Positions 34,227-43,160 of a stretch of 64,000 nucleotides of DNA are shown piece by piece. The DNA is from Rhabdothermincola sediminis. GTDB lineage: Bacteria > Actinomycetota > Acidimicrobiia > Acidimicrobiales > Acidimicrobilacustridaceae. A model generated the notes under the pieces. It saw nothing but the letters and a program-made list of their open reading frames with translations, was not told the origin of the DNA and made no database searches. Where the stretch lies: contig NZ_JACFSZ010000008.1 of NCBI RefSeq assembly GCF_014805525.1, forward strand, positions 1-64,000. The letters are read 5' to 3'. The position numbers were made by a program, and so were the translations under genes. Positions within the stretch are counted from its first letter, which is position 1. The number at the start of each line of letters is the position of its first letter.

Positions 34227-34261
34227 CCTACGCAGCAGACCGCCCGGAGGCGGGACCGGAT

Positions 34262-34280
34262 CGCCTGGTGCGATCAGGCG
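34262..34280 (-). terminator. Hairpin directly after the thiolase stop
   Basis: CGCCTG (34262-34267) pairs with CAGGCG (34275-34280) over a 7-nt loop, 4 nt beyond the thiolase stop codon on the minus strand. Confidence 0.35.
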
Positions 34281-34284
34281 TGCA

Positions 34285-35466
34285 TCACAGCGCCCTGACG
34301 ATGATGCCGTCGCCCTGTCCGCCGCCACCGCAGAGGGCGGCAGCACCGAGACCGCCGCCGCGGCGCTTGAGCTCGAGGAGCAGATGGAGTGCCAGCCGGG
34401 TTCCTGACATGCCGATCGGGTGGCCGAGGGCGATGGCCCCCCCGTTGACGTTGGTGACCTCCGCCGTGATGCCGAGATCGGCCATCGATGCCACCCCGAC
34501 CGCGGCGAAGGCCTCGTTCAGCTCGAACAGGTCGATGTCGGTCACCTTGATCCCGGCTGACTCCGCGGCCACTTTGATCGCCCTGGACGGCTGGGTGAGC
34601 AGTGACGGGTCCGGGCCGGCCACCTGCCCGTAGCCGACGATCTCGCCCAGTGGGGCGACGCCGAGCTCCTCGGCCTTGGCCTTGGACATCACGATCACCG
34701 CCGCCGCGCCGTCGGAGATCTGTGAGGCATTGCCGGCCGTGATGTTGCCGGCCTTGTCGAATGCCGGGCGCAACGCCGCCAGCGACTCCACGGTGGTGCC
34801 GGGACGCACGCCTTCGTCCTCGCGCACGACGATGGGATCGCCCTTCCGCTGCGGCACCTCGACAGGCACGATCTCATCGTCGAAGAGCCCGTCCTTCTGG
34901 GCGGTGGCCGCCCGCTCGTGGGACTGGGCAGCCAGCTCGTCCTGCGAGGCACGATCGATCCCGGCGGACGCCGCGTACTTCTCGGTGCCCGCGCCCATGG
35001 CGCACTGGTCGAAGGCGCAGAACAGCCCGTCGTGCATCATCGAGTCGACGACCGTCTGATCACCCATCCGGTAACCCGCGCGGGCTCCGGGCAGCAGGTA
35101 GGGGGCGTTGGTCATGGACTCCATACCCCCGGCCACCACGATGTCCGCATCACCCTGGCTGATCATCAGGTCGGCGAGGTAGATGCTGTTGAGGCCGGAC
35201 AGGCACACCTTGTTGACGGTGGTGGCGGGCACGCTCATCGGGATGCCCGCGTTGACCGCTGCCTGGCGGGCAGTGATCTGGCCGGCCCCGGCGAGCAGCA
35301 CCTGGCCCATGAACACGTAGTCGACCTGGTCGGGGGCGACGCTCGCCCGCTCGAGCGCGGCCTTGATGGCGAAGCCACCGAGCTCGGTGGCGGCGAACGA
35401 TGACAAGCCCCCCGAGAGCTTGCCGATCGGTGTGCGAGCGCCGGCGACGATGACGGAACCAGCCAT
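34285..35466 (-). CDS. Acetyl-CoA acetyltransferase (thiolase)
   Basis: A 393-residue thiolase. The acyl-accepting Cys88 is in NKVCLSGLNS, the His in GGAIALGHPIGMSG, and the second Cys in CGGGGQGDG. The sequence is typical of biosynthetic acetoacetyl-CoA thiolases (PhaA/AtoB). A GGGGGA ribosome site precedes ATG 35466, and TACACT lies about 40 nt upstream as a possible -10. In context it could make acetoacetyl-CoA for the crotonyl-CoA carboxylase/reductase gene nearby; a degradative role is also possible. Confidence 0.92.
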   Translation of the reverse strand: MAGSVIVAGARTPIGKLSGGLSSFAATELGGFAIKAALERASVAPDQVDYVFMGQVLLAGAGQITARQAAVNAGIPMSVPATTVNKVCLSGLNSIYLADLMISQGDADIVVAGGMESMTNAPYLLPGARAGYRMGDQTVVDSMMHDGLFCAFDQCAMGAGTEKYAASAGIDRASQDELAAQSHERAATAQKDGLFDDEIVPVEVPQRKGDPIVVREDEGVRPGTTVESLAALRPAFDKAGNITAGNASQISDGAAAVIVMSKAKAEELGVAPLGEIVGYGQVAGPDPSLLTQPSRAIKVAAESAGIKVTDIDLFELNEAFAAVGVASMADLGITAEVTNVNGGAIALGHPIGMSGTRLALHLLLELKRRGGGLGAAALCGGGGQGDGIIVRAL

Positions 35467-35562
35467 GGAATCCCCCAGGTGTGTGTCCGGAAACGGCTGG
35501 GTGCAGTGTAGGGACCACGGAGCCGGGCTGAGCAATCCGGGGCGGGCCCATGGTGGAGGGGA

Positions 35563-36567
35563 TCAGTGGCTGCCCGGCGAGTCCCCTGGGTCCGAGGCAC
35601 TCGGGTGGCCGGTTGGCGTACCCACTGCTTGTCGGCCAACAACCCCGTCCTGATCCCGGACGGTCTGCCTGGCGGGCGGGCCGGGATGATCGGCGTCCGC
35701 GGCGGCGTGCTCGGCGGCCCGCAGGACCGCTGCTCGAACCATCCGACGCAGGGAATCCCGCTCTCGTTCCTCGTCGACGTCCCGATCCGAGGGCGTCCCA
35801 GCCGTGAGGTGTGGGTGTTCCCGACCGGCGGAGGGATGGCGGTGTTCCGGCGTCGAGTCGGTGTCGGCGGCCGAGCCGGAGTCCTCGGGCTCCCGGCCGC
35901 TCGGGGCGCCCGGCGGGAAGTCCCCGATCCGGACCACCGGCTCGCCTGAGGTGAGATCGACCACGGGCTCGGTCTCCGAGCCCGCCACCCGGACGATCGC
36001 GGTGTCGATCTCGTCGCGCACGGCCCGCAACCGTTCGACGGCGGCCTGCTCGGCGCGCACCATCTGCTCGGCCCGGCGGCGTACCCCGGCGAGGACTCGG
36101 TGGGCGCGCTGCTCGGCTTCGGCCTCCACTAGCGCCAGGCGCTCCTCCGCCTGGCGCTCGGCTTCCCGCACGAGGGTCTCGGCCTGCTGCTGTGCCCGCA
36201 GCAACGCTTTCTTGGCCTGCTGACGCTGCTGGTCGGCCTCGGCCCGGATGCGGGCCGCGTCGGCGGCGGCCGCGGAGCGGATCTCGGCGGCCTCCTGATC
36301 GGCCTCCGAGCGCAGGGACTCGCCGACCCGCTCGGCCGCCCGCAGGATGTCGGCAACCTCGGCGCTCACCCGCTGATGCAGCTCGTGGCCGCCATCGCCG
36401 GAGGTAGAGGTGTCGGCATGGCGGTGCACACCCGGGAGCAGATGGTGCATCGCATACCGATAGGACGCGGCCACCTCGGTGAGGAAGCGATCGACCTGTT
36501 TCGGGTCGTAGCCCCTGGCCACCAGCGGGAACCGGCGACCTTCGATCTCCTCCGGCGTGAGCGCCAC
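35563..36567 (-). CDS. DivIVA-domain coiled-coil protein
   Basis: A 334-residue protein. The N-terminal DivIVA-like domain has FPLVARGYDPKQVDRFLTEV. A long coiled coil rich in Ala, Glu, Arg and Gln (about 65-200) follows, then a disordered Pro/Ser/His-rich tail. Such proteins mark cell poles or septa or organise wall growth in actinobacteria; this one is a divergent relative rather than a clear Wag31. The GTG 36567 follows GGGGGACGAGAG. It is divergent from ccr with about 220 nt between start codons. Confidence 0.82.
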   Translation of the reverse strand: MALTPEEIEGRRFPLVARGYDPKQVDRFLTEVAASYRYAMHHLLPGVHRHADTSTSGDGGHELHQRVSAEVADILRAAERVGESLRSEADQEAAEIRSAAAADAARIRAEADQQRQQAKKALLRAQQQAETLVREAERQAEERLALVEAEAEQRAHRVLAGVRRRAEQMVRAEQAAVERLRAVRDEIDTAIVRVAGSETEPVVDLTSGEPVVRIGDFPPGAPSGREPEDSGSAADTDSTPEHRHPSAGREHPHLTAGTPSDRDVDEERERDSLRRMVRAAVLRAAEHAAADADHPGPPARQTVRDQDGVVGRQAVGTPTGHPSASDPGDSPGSH

Positions 36568-36670
36568 CGCTCTCGTCCCCCGTCCGTCTGTGTCGGGCCC
36601 ACCTGGTCACGGGTGCCCGCCTGCTGTTGCTCCACCGAGATCTGGTGTCCCAGAGCGGTCGAAGCTCAGA

Positions 36671-36686
36671 TAGGTCGTATGACCTA
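36671..36686. promoter_or_regulatory. 16-bp palindrome upstream of ccr, possible operator
   Basis: TAGGTCGTATGACCTA has perfect 6-bp inverted arms around GTAT. It lies about 115 nt before the ccr start and 104 nt before the divergent divIVA-like gene, a typical place for a repressor or activator site. Confidence 0.4.
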
Positions 36687-36773
36687 CGAGTCTACGCAAC
36701 CGCGGAGGGTGGCGTGAAGGATGATTGATTATTCGTGAATCGCACTAGTTTGGTCGCGGTTTTCGGAGCCGGG

Positions 36774-36779
36774 TACGTT
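36774..36779 (+). promoter_or_regulatory. -10 box TACGTT of ccr
   Basis: TACGTT lies 6 nt before ATG 36786, supporting this start over the longer frame at 36735. TTGGTC (36750-36755) is a weak possible -35 at 18 nt. Confidence 0.45.
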
Positions 36780-36785
36780 CGTGTC

Positions 36786-38126
36786 ATGCAGGAGATCGTC
36801 GAAGCCATCCAGTCGGGCGCGCCGGGCGAGGAGCTCGCCAACCTTCCGCTCCCGGAGTCTTACCGGGCCGCGGTCGTGCTCGAGGCGGAGCAGGATATGT
36901 GGGAGGGCGTCGAGTCCGGTGACAAGGACCCGCGCAAGTCCCTCCACATCCAGGACGTCACCCTCCCCGAGCTGGCACCTGATGAAGCGGTGATCGCGGT
37001 GATGGCCAGCTCCATCAACTTCAACACCGTCTGGACGTCCATCTTCGAGCCGCTCCCCACCTTCGGCTTCCTGAAGCGTCTCGGCAAGGAGAGCGTGTGG
37101 GGGGCTCGCCACGACCAACCGTTCCACATCGTCGGATCGGATGCGTCCGGCGTCGTGCTCCGGGTTGGCTCCGCGGTGCGCAACTGGCGCCCGGGCGACC
37201 GGGTGACCGTCCACTGCAACTACGTGGACGATCAGGACCCTTCGGCCCACAACGACTCGATGCTGGCCGCGAACCAGCGCATCTGGGGCTTCGAGACCAA
37301 CTACGGGGGCCTCGCGGAGCTGTCGGTGGTCAAGGCCAACCAGCTCATGCCCAAGCCGGCGCACCTCACCTGGGAAGAGGCCGCGGTCAACGCCCTGTGC
37401 AACTCCACGAGCTACCGGATGCTGGTGTCGCCCCACGCTGCGGGCATGAAGCAGGGCGACGCGGTGCTCATCTGGGGAGCCACCGGCGGCCTCGGCGGGT
37501 ACGCGGTCCAGTACGTGCTCAACGGCGGTGGCACGCCCGTTGGGGTGGTCTCCTCACCCGAGAAGGGCGAGATCCTCAAGGCCATGGGCTGCGAGGCGGT
37601 CATCGACCGTAAGGCGGCCGGCTACCGGTTCTGGAAAGACGAGCACACCCAGGACGAGAGCGAGTGGCGCCGCCTGGGCAAGGACATCCGGGCGCTCATC
37701 GGTCGGGACGTCGACATCGTCTTCGAGCACCCCGGGCGCCAGACCTTCGGGGCGTCGGTGTTCGTCGCCGCTCGGGGTGGCACCGTCGTGACCTGCGCCG
37801 CCACGAGCGGGTACATGATCGAGTACGACAACCGCCACCTCTGGATGAAGCTGAAGCGGATCGTAAGCTCCCATTTCGCGAACTACGCCGAGGCCTGGGC
37901 CGCGAACCAGCTGATCTGCGAGGGCAAGGTGCAACCGATCCTCTCGGCGGTCTACCCGCTCGACCAGACCGGCGAAGCCGCGTACCAGGTCCACAAGAAC
38001 CTCCACGAAGGCAAGATCGGCGTGCTGTGCCTCGCCCCGAAGGAGGGGCTCGGCATCGACGATCCGGCCTTCCGCGAGGAGGTCGGCGAGGACAAGATCA
38101 CCCTCTTCCGCCGCCACGGCGCTTAG
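36786..38126 (+). CDS. ccrA: Crotonyl-CoA carboxylase/reductase
   Basis: A 446-residue medium-chain dehydrogenase/reductase that uses NADPH and CO2 to convert crotonyl-CoA to ethylmalonyl-CoA. It begins MQEIVEAI, with the length and start of known Ccr proteins (about 447). It contains HIVGSDASGVVLRVG, a Rossmann segment WGATGGLGGYAVQ and a CO2-pocket region with FEHPGRQTFGAS and an HLWMKLKRIVSSHFANY segment typical of Ccr. The mce gene follows 9 nt later behind AGGAGG. It is the committed step of the ethylmalonyl-CoA pathway, or supplies extender units. Confidence 0.93.
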   Translation: MQEIVEAIQSGAPGEELANLPLPESYRAAVVLEAEQDMWEGVESGDKDPRKSLHIQDVTLPELAPDEAVIAVMASSINFNTVWTSIFEPLPTFGFLKRLGKESVWGARHDQPFHIVGSDASGVVLRVGSAVRNWRPGDRVTVHCNYVDDQDPSAHNDSMLAANQRIWGFETNYGGLAELSVVKANQLMPKPAHLTWEEAAVNALCNSTSYRMLVSPHAAGMKQGDAVLIWGATGGLGGYAVQYVLNGGGTPVGVVSSPEKGEILKAMGCEAVIDRKAAGYRFWKDEHTQDESEWRRLGKDIRALIGRDVDIVFEHPGRQTFGASVFVAARGGTVVTCAATSGYMIEYDNRHLWMKLKRIVSSHFANYAEAWAANQLICEGKVQPILSAVYPLDQTGEAAYQVHKNLHEGKIGVLCLAPKEGLGIDDPAFREEVGEDKITLFRRHGA

Positions 38127-38135
38127 GAGGACGAC

Positions 38136-38612
38136 ATGAGCCCGGTGAGTGCCCGCATCCCAGGTCAAGACGGCGACGAGAACGAGGCCGCCGAGTCGGC
38201 CGCCGTCTCCCCGTTGCTGACCGAGATCGACCACGTGGCCATCGCGGTCAACGACCTCGGTGCGGCGATCGATTACTACCGCGACACCTTCGGGGCGGTC
38301 GTCGACCATCGGGAGATCGTCGACAGCGACGGCGTCGAGGAGGCGCTGTTGAAGGTGGCGGAGAGCTACATCCAGCTTCTGACGCCCACCCGGGACGACT
38401 CACCCGTCGCCAAGTTCCTGGAGCGCAAGGGTGAGGGGTTGCACCACATCGGGTACCGGGTGAAGGACTGCGCGGCGGCCTTGCAGGCGGTGAAGGATCA
38501 GGGCGGGAGGGTCATCGACGAGGCGCCTCGCCCCGGGTCGAGGGGGACGACCGTGGCGTTCGTGCACCCCAAGACCGCGTTCGGCACCCTCATCGAGCTC
38601 GTCCAGGAGTAG
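38136..38612 (+). CDS. mce: Methylmalonyl/ethylmalonyl-CoA epimerase
   Basis: A 158-residue glyoxalase/VOC-fold epimerase. The core starts at TEIDHVAIAVNDL (metal His) and continues with LHHIGYRVKD (His) and a C-terminal GTLIELVQE (Glu). A polar N-terminal extension of about 27 residues precedes the domain. AGGAGG lies 6 nt before ATG 38136. It acts on the products of Ccr and of the carboxylase encoded nearby. Confidence 0.92.
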   Translation: MSPVSARIPGQDGDENEAAESAAVSPLLTEIDHVAIAVNDLGAAIDYYRDTFGAVVDHREIVDSDGVEEALLKVAESYIQLLTPTRDDSPVAKFLERKGEGLHHIGYRVKDCAAALQAVKDQGGRVIDEAPRPGSRGTTVAFVHPKTAFGTLIELVQE

Positions 38613-38656
38613 GCCCGGTCGCCGGGCCTGCCGCTGATCGCGCGCGTGAGGGCCCC

Positions 38657-39538
38657 GTGCGCGTCCACCTCGTCGACGGCACCTACGAGCTGTTCCGCTA
38701 CTACTTCGCGCTGCCGTCGCACGTCACGGCCTCCGCTCAGGAAGTGGCCGCGGTGCGGGGGGTGGTCGGCTCGCTGCTCGGCCTGCTCGAAGAGGGCGCG
38801 ACGCACGTCGGGGTGGCCACCGACCACGTGATCGAGTCGTATCGCAACGACCTCTGGCCGGGCTACAAGTCGAGCGCCGGGGTGCCCGCCGACCTGCTGT
38901 CGCAATTCCCGATCCTGGAGGAAGCCTTGCAGGCCGCGGGCTTCGTGGTTTGGCCGATGGTGGAGCTCGAGGCCGATGACGCGCTGGCCGCGGCGGCAGC
39001 CGATCTCGCCGCAGACCCCCGGGTGGAGCAGGTGCTCATCTGCACTCCCGACAAGGACCTCGCCCAGTGCGTCTCGGGCCAGCGGGTCGTGCAGCTCGAT
39101 CGCCGCCGGGGCATCGTGCTCGACGAGGCCGCGGTGGTGGCCAAGTTCGGTGTGCCCCCGGCGTCGATCCCCGACTACCTGGCGCTGGTGGGTGACAGCG
39201 CCGACGGCTTCCCTGGCCTGCCCGGCTTCGGGGCCAAGTCGGCCGCCGCGCTGCTGGCCCGCTGGGGGCACCTCGAGGCCATCCCAGCGGACGGGGCGGC
39301 CTGGGACGCGAACGTCCGCGGGGCCACGAAGCTGGCGGCGACCCTGCGTGAACGCTGGGCCGACGCGCTGCTGTTCCGCCGGATCGCCACCCTGGAACGC
39401 GACGCCATCACGGTCGACGACGTGGAGGCGCTTCGTTGGCGCGGTCCGCGTGATGAGTTCGCATCCGTCGCTCGGCGCATCGATGCCGAGTCACTGGTGG
39501 CCCGCGCCTTGCGGATCGCGGCGGCCCGCGGGGGTTGA
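38657..39538 (+). CDS. 5'-3' exonuclease (FEN/PolI N-domain type)
   Basis: A 293-residue stand-alone flap-nuclease-like protein. It has VHLVDGTYELFRYYF, ELEADDALAAAA, CTPDKDLAQCV and the helix-hairpin-helix GLPGFGAKSAAALL after GDSADGFP, so most metal-binding Asp residues are in place. Proteins of this kind can process Okazaki fragments or back up PolI. GTG 38657 lies about 45 nt after mce. An ATP-dependent ligase is convergent with it. Confidence 0.85.
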   Translation: MRVHLVDGTYELFRYYFALPSHVTASAQEVAAVRGVVGSLLGLLEEGATHVGVATDHVIESYRNDLWPGYKSSAGVPADLLSQFPILEEALQAAGFVVWPMVELEADDALAAAAADLAADPRVEQVLICTPDKDLAQCVSGQRVVQLDRRRGIVLDEAAVVAKFGVPPASIPDYLALVGDSADGFPGLPGFGAKSAAALLARWGHLEAIPADGAAWDANVRGATKLAATLRERWADALLFRRIATLERDAITVDDVEALRWRGPRDEFASVARRIDAESLVARALRIAAARGG

Positions 39539-39572
39539 CGGCACCCCTCCAGCGGCCGCGCGCCCGGGCGGG

Positions 39573-40667
39573 CTAGCGCCGGAGGTCGAACAGCGCGCTC
39601 AGCTCGGCAGGGGCCACCTCCTCGAGCTGCGCGTAGGTGCACTGCTCGGGGGCCTTGTCGTCACGCCAGCGGACCAGCCGGGTGGCGTGCCGGAAGCGGT
39701 CACCCTGGAGGTGGTCGTAGGCGACCTCGCACACCCGCTCGGGGCGGAGCGGCGTCCACGACAGGTCCTTGCCTCCACTCCAGCGGCTGGGGGCACCGGG
39801 CATCCGACCGGCGGTGCCGTCGGCGCGGGCCTCCGCCAGGTACCACGCACGCCAGGGATGGCTGTCCAGGGCGCGGTCCCGGTAGGGCTCGATCTCCCCC
39901 ACGAGTTCGGCCCGCCGCTTCGCGGTGAACGACGTGGCCACGCCCACGTGGTGCAGCGTTCCCCGCTCGTCGTACAGGCCGAGCAGCAGCGATCCCACGC
40001 CGTCGCCATGCTTGTGGGTGCGGAACCCGGCGACCACGCAGTCGGCGGTGCGCAGGTGCTTCACCTTGAACTGGACTCGCCGGTCCTGCTCGTAGTGCCC
40101 GTCGAGCGGCTTGGCCATCACGCCGTCGAATCCCGCGCCCTCGAAGCGGACGAACCAGTCGTGCGCGACCGATCGGTCGGTGGTGGCGGGCGTGAGGTAC
40201 AGCGGTGACACTGCGGCGGCGAGCAGCTCGGCCAGTGCGTGGCGGCGCTCGCGGAACGGGGCCTCGGTCAGGGAGCGGTCACCGATCGCCAGCACGTCGA
40301 AGGCCACGAACGATGCCGGCGTCTCCCGGGCGAGGCGTTCGATGCGGGACACCGCGGGATGGATGCGCTGCTGGAGCGCGTCGAAGTCGAGCCCGTGGCC
40401 GGTCACGACGACCAGCTCGCCGTCGAGCACGCATCGCGCCGGGAGCTGGGCTCGCAGGGGATCGACCAGCTCGGGGAAGTAGCGGGTCAGCGGCCGGTCG
40501 TTGCGGCTGCCCAGCACGATCTGGTCGCCGTCGCGGAACACGATGCAGCGGAAGCCGTCCCACTTGGGCTCGAACAGGTAGTCGCCGTCGGGAAGCTCGT
40601 CCAGGCTGTGGATCGCTCGGGCCAGCATCGGGGCGACCGGCGGCGCGACGGGCAGGTCCATGTCCAC
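39573..40667 (-). CDS. ATP-dependent DNA ligase (LigC-like)
   Basis: A 364-residue ligase, close to the 350-360 residues of mycobacterial LigC. The nucleotidyl Lys lies in EPKWDGFR (KxDG). Later motifs are SRNDRPLTRYFPE, LDGELVV, FVAFDVLAIGD, GVMAKPLDG and VQFKVKHLRTADCVV. An OB-fold domain follows. It lacks polymerase and nuclease domains of LigD. The start is GTG 40667 or ATG 40661. It begins 6 nt after the LOG-family gene and is probably cotranscribed with it. Confidence 0.9.
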   Translation of the reverse strand: MDMDLPVAPPVAPMLARAIHSLDELPDGDYLFEPKWDGFRCIVFRDGDQIVLGSRNDRPLTRYFPELVDPLRAQLPARCVLDGELVVVTGHGLDFDALQQRIHPAVSRIERLARETPASFVAFDVLAIGDRSLTEAPFRERRHALAELLAAAVSPLYLTPATTDRSVAHDWFVRFEGAGFDGVMAKPLDGHYEQDRRVQFKVKHLRTADCVVAGFRTHKHGDGVGSLLLGLYDERGTLHHVGVATSFTAKRRAELVGEIEPYRDRALDSHPWRAWYLAEARADGTAGRMPGAPSRWSGGKDLSWTPLRPERVCEVAYDHLQGDRFRHATRLVRWRDDKAPEQCTYAQLEEVAPAELSALFDLRR

Positions 40668-40673
40668 CGGAGG

Positions 40674-41270
40674 CTATCCCCGGCGTCCCGGTGTCCCCGG
40701 GGTCAGCTGGTCGACCCGCCCCGGCCAGGCCCGGAGCTGGTCGAGCAGCGCTCGGGGGGACGAGGCGGTGAGCAGGAGGCGCCGGTTCTCCGCTCGCAGG
40801 ACGCCCACGGCCACCGCGTGGTCCAAGAAGGCGAGGAGCGAGTCGAAGAAGTCGCCCACCTCGAGCAGGCCGGTGGGCTTGGTGTGGAGACCGACCTGGG
40901 AGGCGGTCACCGCCTCGAAGAGCTCCTCGAGGGTGCCGAAGCCCCCAGGTAGGGCCACGAAGGCGTCCGACAGCTCTGCCATCAGCAGCTTGCGCTCCTG
41001 CATGGTCTCGACCACGTGCAGCTCGGAGAGGCCCGGGTGCGCGATCTCGGATTCCACCAGCCACGACGGGATGACCCCGATCACCTCGCCCCCCGCCGCC
41101 AGCACGGTGTCGGCGAGCACGCCCATGAGCCCCACGCTCGCGCCGCCGTAGACGAGGGTGAGGCCCTCCGCCACGATCAGCTCCCCGAGGGCCACCGCGG
41201 CCTCGGCGAACACCGGGTCCGTCCCGAGGCTCGACCCGCAATACACGCAGAGGCGCTCGATCGGCCGCAT
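40674..41270 (-). CDS. LOG-family protein (TIGR00730, nucleotide phosphoribohydrolase-like)
   Basis: A 198-residue Rossmann-like protein. The family motifs are GGASVGLMG and PGGFGTLEELFE (PGGxGTxxE), with ERKLLMAELSDAF between. Relatives release cytokinin bases from riboside 5'-monophosphates or cleave other nucleoside monophosphates. A longer upstream frame on this strand is antisense to the carboxylase genes and was rejected. TAGCGT (41278-41283, minus) lies 7 nt before ATG 41270. Confidence 0.88.
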   Translation of the reverse strand: MRPIERLCVYCGSSLGTDPVFAEAAVALGELIVAEGLTLVYGGASVGLMGVLADTVLAAGGEVIGVIPSWLVESEIAHPGLSELHVVETMQERKLLMAELSDAFVALPGGFGTLEELFEAVTASQVGLHTKPTGLLEVGDFFDSLLAFLDHAVAVGVLRAENRRLLLTASSPRALLDQLRAWPGRVDQLTPGTPGRRG

Positions 41271-41363
41271 CCGGGGCACGCTAACGCACCCGCCGGCGGC
41301 CCCCGGCGGCACCCGTGGAGCGATTCGGTCAGGGAGGAGAGGCGCCGGTAGATTCGGGCCTCT

Positions 41364-42920
41364 ATGTCCGATCATCCGATGACCGAGCGGCTCGAGGAGC
41401 TGGCCAAGCGCAAGGAGGAGGCTCTCCACCCGGGGTCCGAGCGCGCCGTCCAGCGTCAGCACGAGAAGGGCAAGATGCTCGCCCGCGAGCGCATCGAGTA
41501 CCTGCTCGACCCCGGTTCGTTCCACGAGCTCGACATGCTCGCCCGGCACCGGGCTTTCAACAGCGGCATCGAGGAGCGGCCCTACACCGACGGGGTGATC
41601 ACCGGCTGGGGCACCATCGACGGCCGCAAGGTCTTCGTGTTCTCCCAGGACTTCACGGTCTTCGGCGGCGCGCTGGGGGAGGTCTTCGCGGAGAAGATCC
41701 ACAAGGTGATGGACCTGGCCCTGTCGGTGGGTGCCCCGGTGATCGGGCTGAACGACGGTGCCGGCGCCCGAATCCAGGAAGGTGTGGTCTCGCTCGCCTC
41801 CTACGGCGGGATCTTTTACCGCAACGTCCTGGCGTCGGGGGTCACGCCCCAGATCTCGGTGATCCTCGGTCCGTGCGCGGGCGGCGCGGTGTACAGCCCG
41901 GCGATGACCGACTTCATCTTCATGGTCGAATCGACATCGCACATGTTCATCACCGGGCCGGACGTGGTGAAGACGGTCACCGGCGAAGAAGTGACGCTCG
42001 AGGAGCTCGGCGGCGCCCGGAGCCACGCCACGAAGTCGGGTGTGGCCACCTTCGTGGCCCCCGACGAGAAGACCTGCCTGGACGACGTCCGTTACCTGTT
42101 GTCGTTCCTGCCATCGAACAACCTCGAGCCGCCGCCGTACTACGAACCCACCGACGATCCCGAGCGCCGCTGTCCGGAGCTGATCGACCTCATGCCGGCC
42201 AGCCCGAACATGCCCTACGACATGAAGCAGGTCATCGCCGCGGTCGTCGACGACGGTGACTTCTTCGAGTACTTCCCGAGCTGGGCTGGGAGCATCGTGT
42301 GCGGCTTCGCCCGCCTCGACGGCCACCCGGTGGGGGTGGTCGGCAACCAGCCGATGCAGCTGGCGGGGGTGCTGGACATCGAGTCGTCGGAGAAGGCGGC
42401 CCGGTTCGTGCGGACCTGCGACGCGTTCAACATCCCGCTCGTCACGTTCGTGGACGTGCCCGGTTTCCTGCCCGGGGTGGACCAGGAATACGGCGGCATC
42501 ATCCGCCACGGCGCCAAGCTGCTCTACGCCTACTGCGAGGCGACCGTGCCCCGCATCCAGGTCATCACCCGCAAGGCCTACGGCGGGGCCTACGTGGTGA
42601 TGAACTCCAAGTCGATCGGCGCTGATCTCGCGTTCGCCTGGCCGTCGGCCGAGCTGGCGGTCATGGGCCCGCAAGGCGCGGTCGAGATCCTCTACCGGCG
42701 CGAGCTGCAGGCAGCCGCCGATCCGATCGCCCGCCGCAACGAGCTGGTGGAGGAGTACACGGAGCGCTTCGCCAACCCGTACGTGGCCGCCGAGCGAGGC
42801 TTCGTGGACGACGTGATCGACCCGGCCGACACCAGGATCAAGCTGATCGCCGGCCTGGAGCTGCTCCGCACGAAGCGTGAGGAGCTCCCAAAGCGCAAGC
42901 ACGGGAACATCCCGCTGTGA
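41364..42920 (+). CDS. pccB: Acyl-CoA (propionyl-CoA) carboxylase carboxyltransferase beta subunit
   Basis: A 518-residue carboxyltransferase with N and C crotonase-like domains. Landmarks are [20 protein letters not shown]-like start, [38 protein letters not shown] and, in the second half, [14 protein letters not shown] and [14 protein letters not shown]. The substrate-selecting residue in the second domain cannot be judged by eye; actinobacterial relatives carboxylate propionyl-CoA or acetyl-CoA. The biotin-carrying alpha subunit is not in the window. TAGATT lies 9 nt before ATG 41364. Confidence 0.93.
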   Translation: MSDHPMTERLEELAKRKEEALHPGSERAVQRQHEKGKMLARERIEYLLDPGSFHELDMLARHRAFNSGIEERPYTDGVITGWGTIDGRKVFVFSQDFTVFGGALGEVFAEKIHKVMDLALSVGAPVIGLNDGAGARIQEGVVSLASYGGIFYRNVLASGVTPQISVILGPCAGGAVYSPAMTDFIFMVESTSHMFITGPDVVKTVTGEEVTLEELGGARSHATKSGVATFVAPDEKTCLDDVRYLLSFLPSNNLEPPPYYEPTDDPERRCPELIDLMPASPNMPYDMKQVIAAVVDDGDFFEYFPSWAGSIVCGFARLDGHPVGVVGNQPMQLAGVLDIESSEKAARFVRTCDAFNIPLVTFVDVPGFLPGVDQEYGGIIRHGAKLLYAYCEATVPRIQVITRKAYGGAYVVMNSKSIGADLAFAWPSAELAVMGPQGAVEILYRRELQAAADPIARRNELVEEYTERFANPYVAAERGFVDDVIDPADTRIKLIAGLELLRTKREELPKRKHGNIPL

Positions 42921-43129
42921 CCGGCGCCGACCACCAGGCGGCGGCTGCGGCCGGGATCGGCGACGTCCGCCCGGTGCCCTCGGAGGAGGAGGTGGCGGCC
43001 ATCGTCGCCGCGATCGAGGCGGCCTGGCCGCGTGGCGTGCTGGCCGAGCCGTCGCAGGAGATGCCCCGGTGGCGGTTCTCCGGGCGGTGGTGGTCCAAGC
43101 CACTGCCCGCTCGCCGCGACCGCCCCTGA
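42917..43129 (+). CDS. Acyl-CoA carboxylase epsilon subunit
   Basis: A 70-residue protein; actinobacterial carboxylases use such small subunits to join alpha and beta. It has [16 protein letters not shown] followed by a basic Trp-rich end ([13 protein letters not shown]), as in AccE/PccE proteins. GTG 42917 overlaps the pccB stop (GTGA), which supports joint assembly. Confidence 0.85.
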   Translation: MTGADHQAAAAAGIGDVRPVPSEEEVAAIVAAIEAAWPRGVLAEPSQEMPRWRFSGRWWSKPLPARRDRP

Positions 43130-43160
43130 TCGTCCCTCCCGGCCAACCTATGCTCCGCAC

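Noticed and set aside
36735-36785. A longer N-terminus for ccr
   Set aside because: It would add 17 residues not found in the family and would include the proposed -10 box; MQEIVEAI at 36786 matches the usual start.
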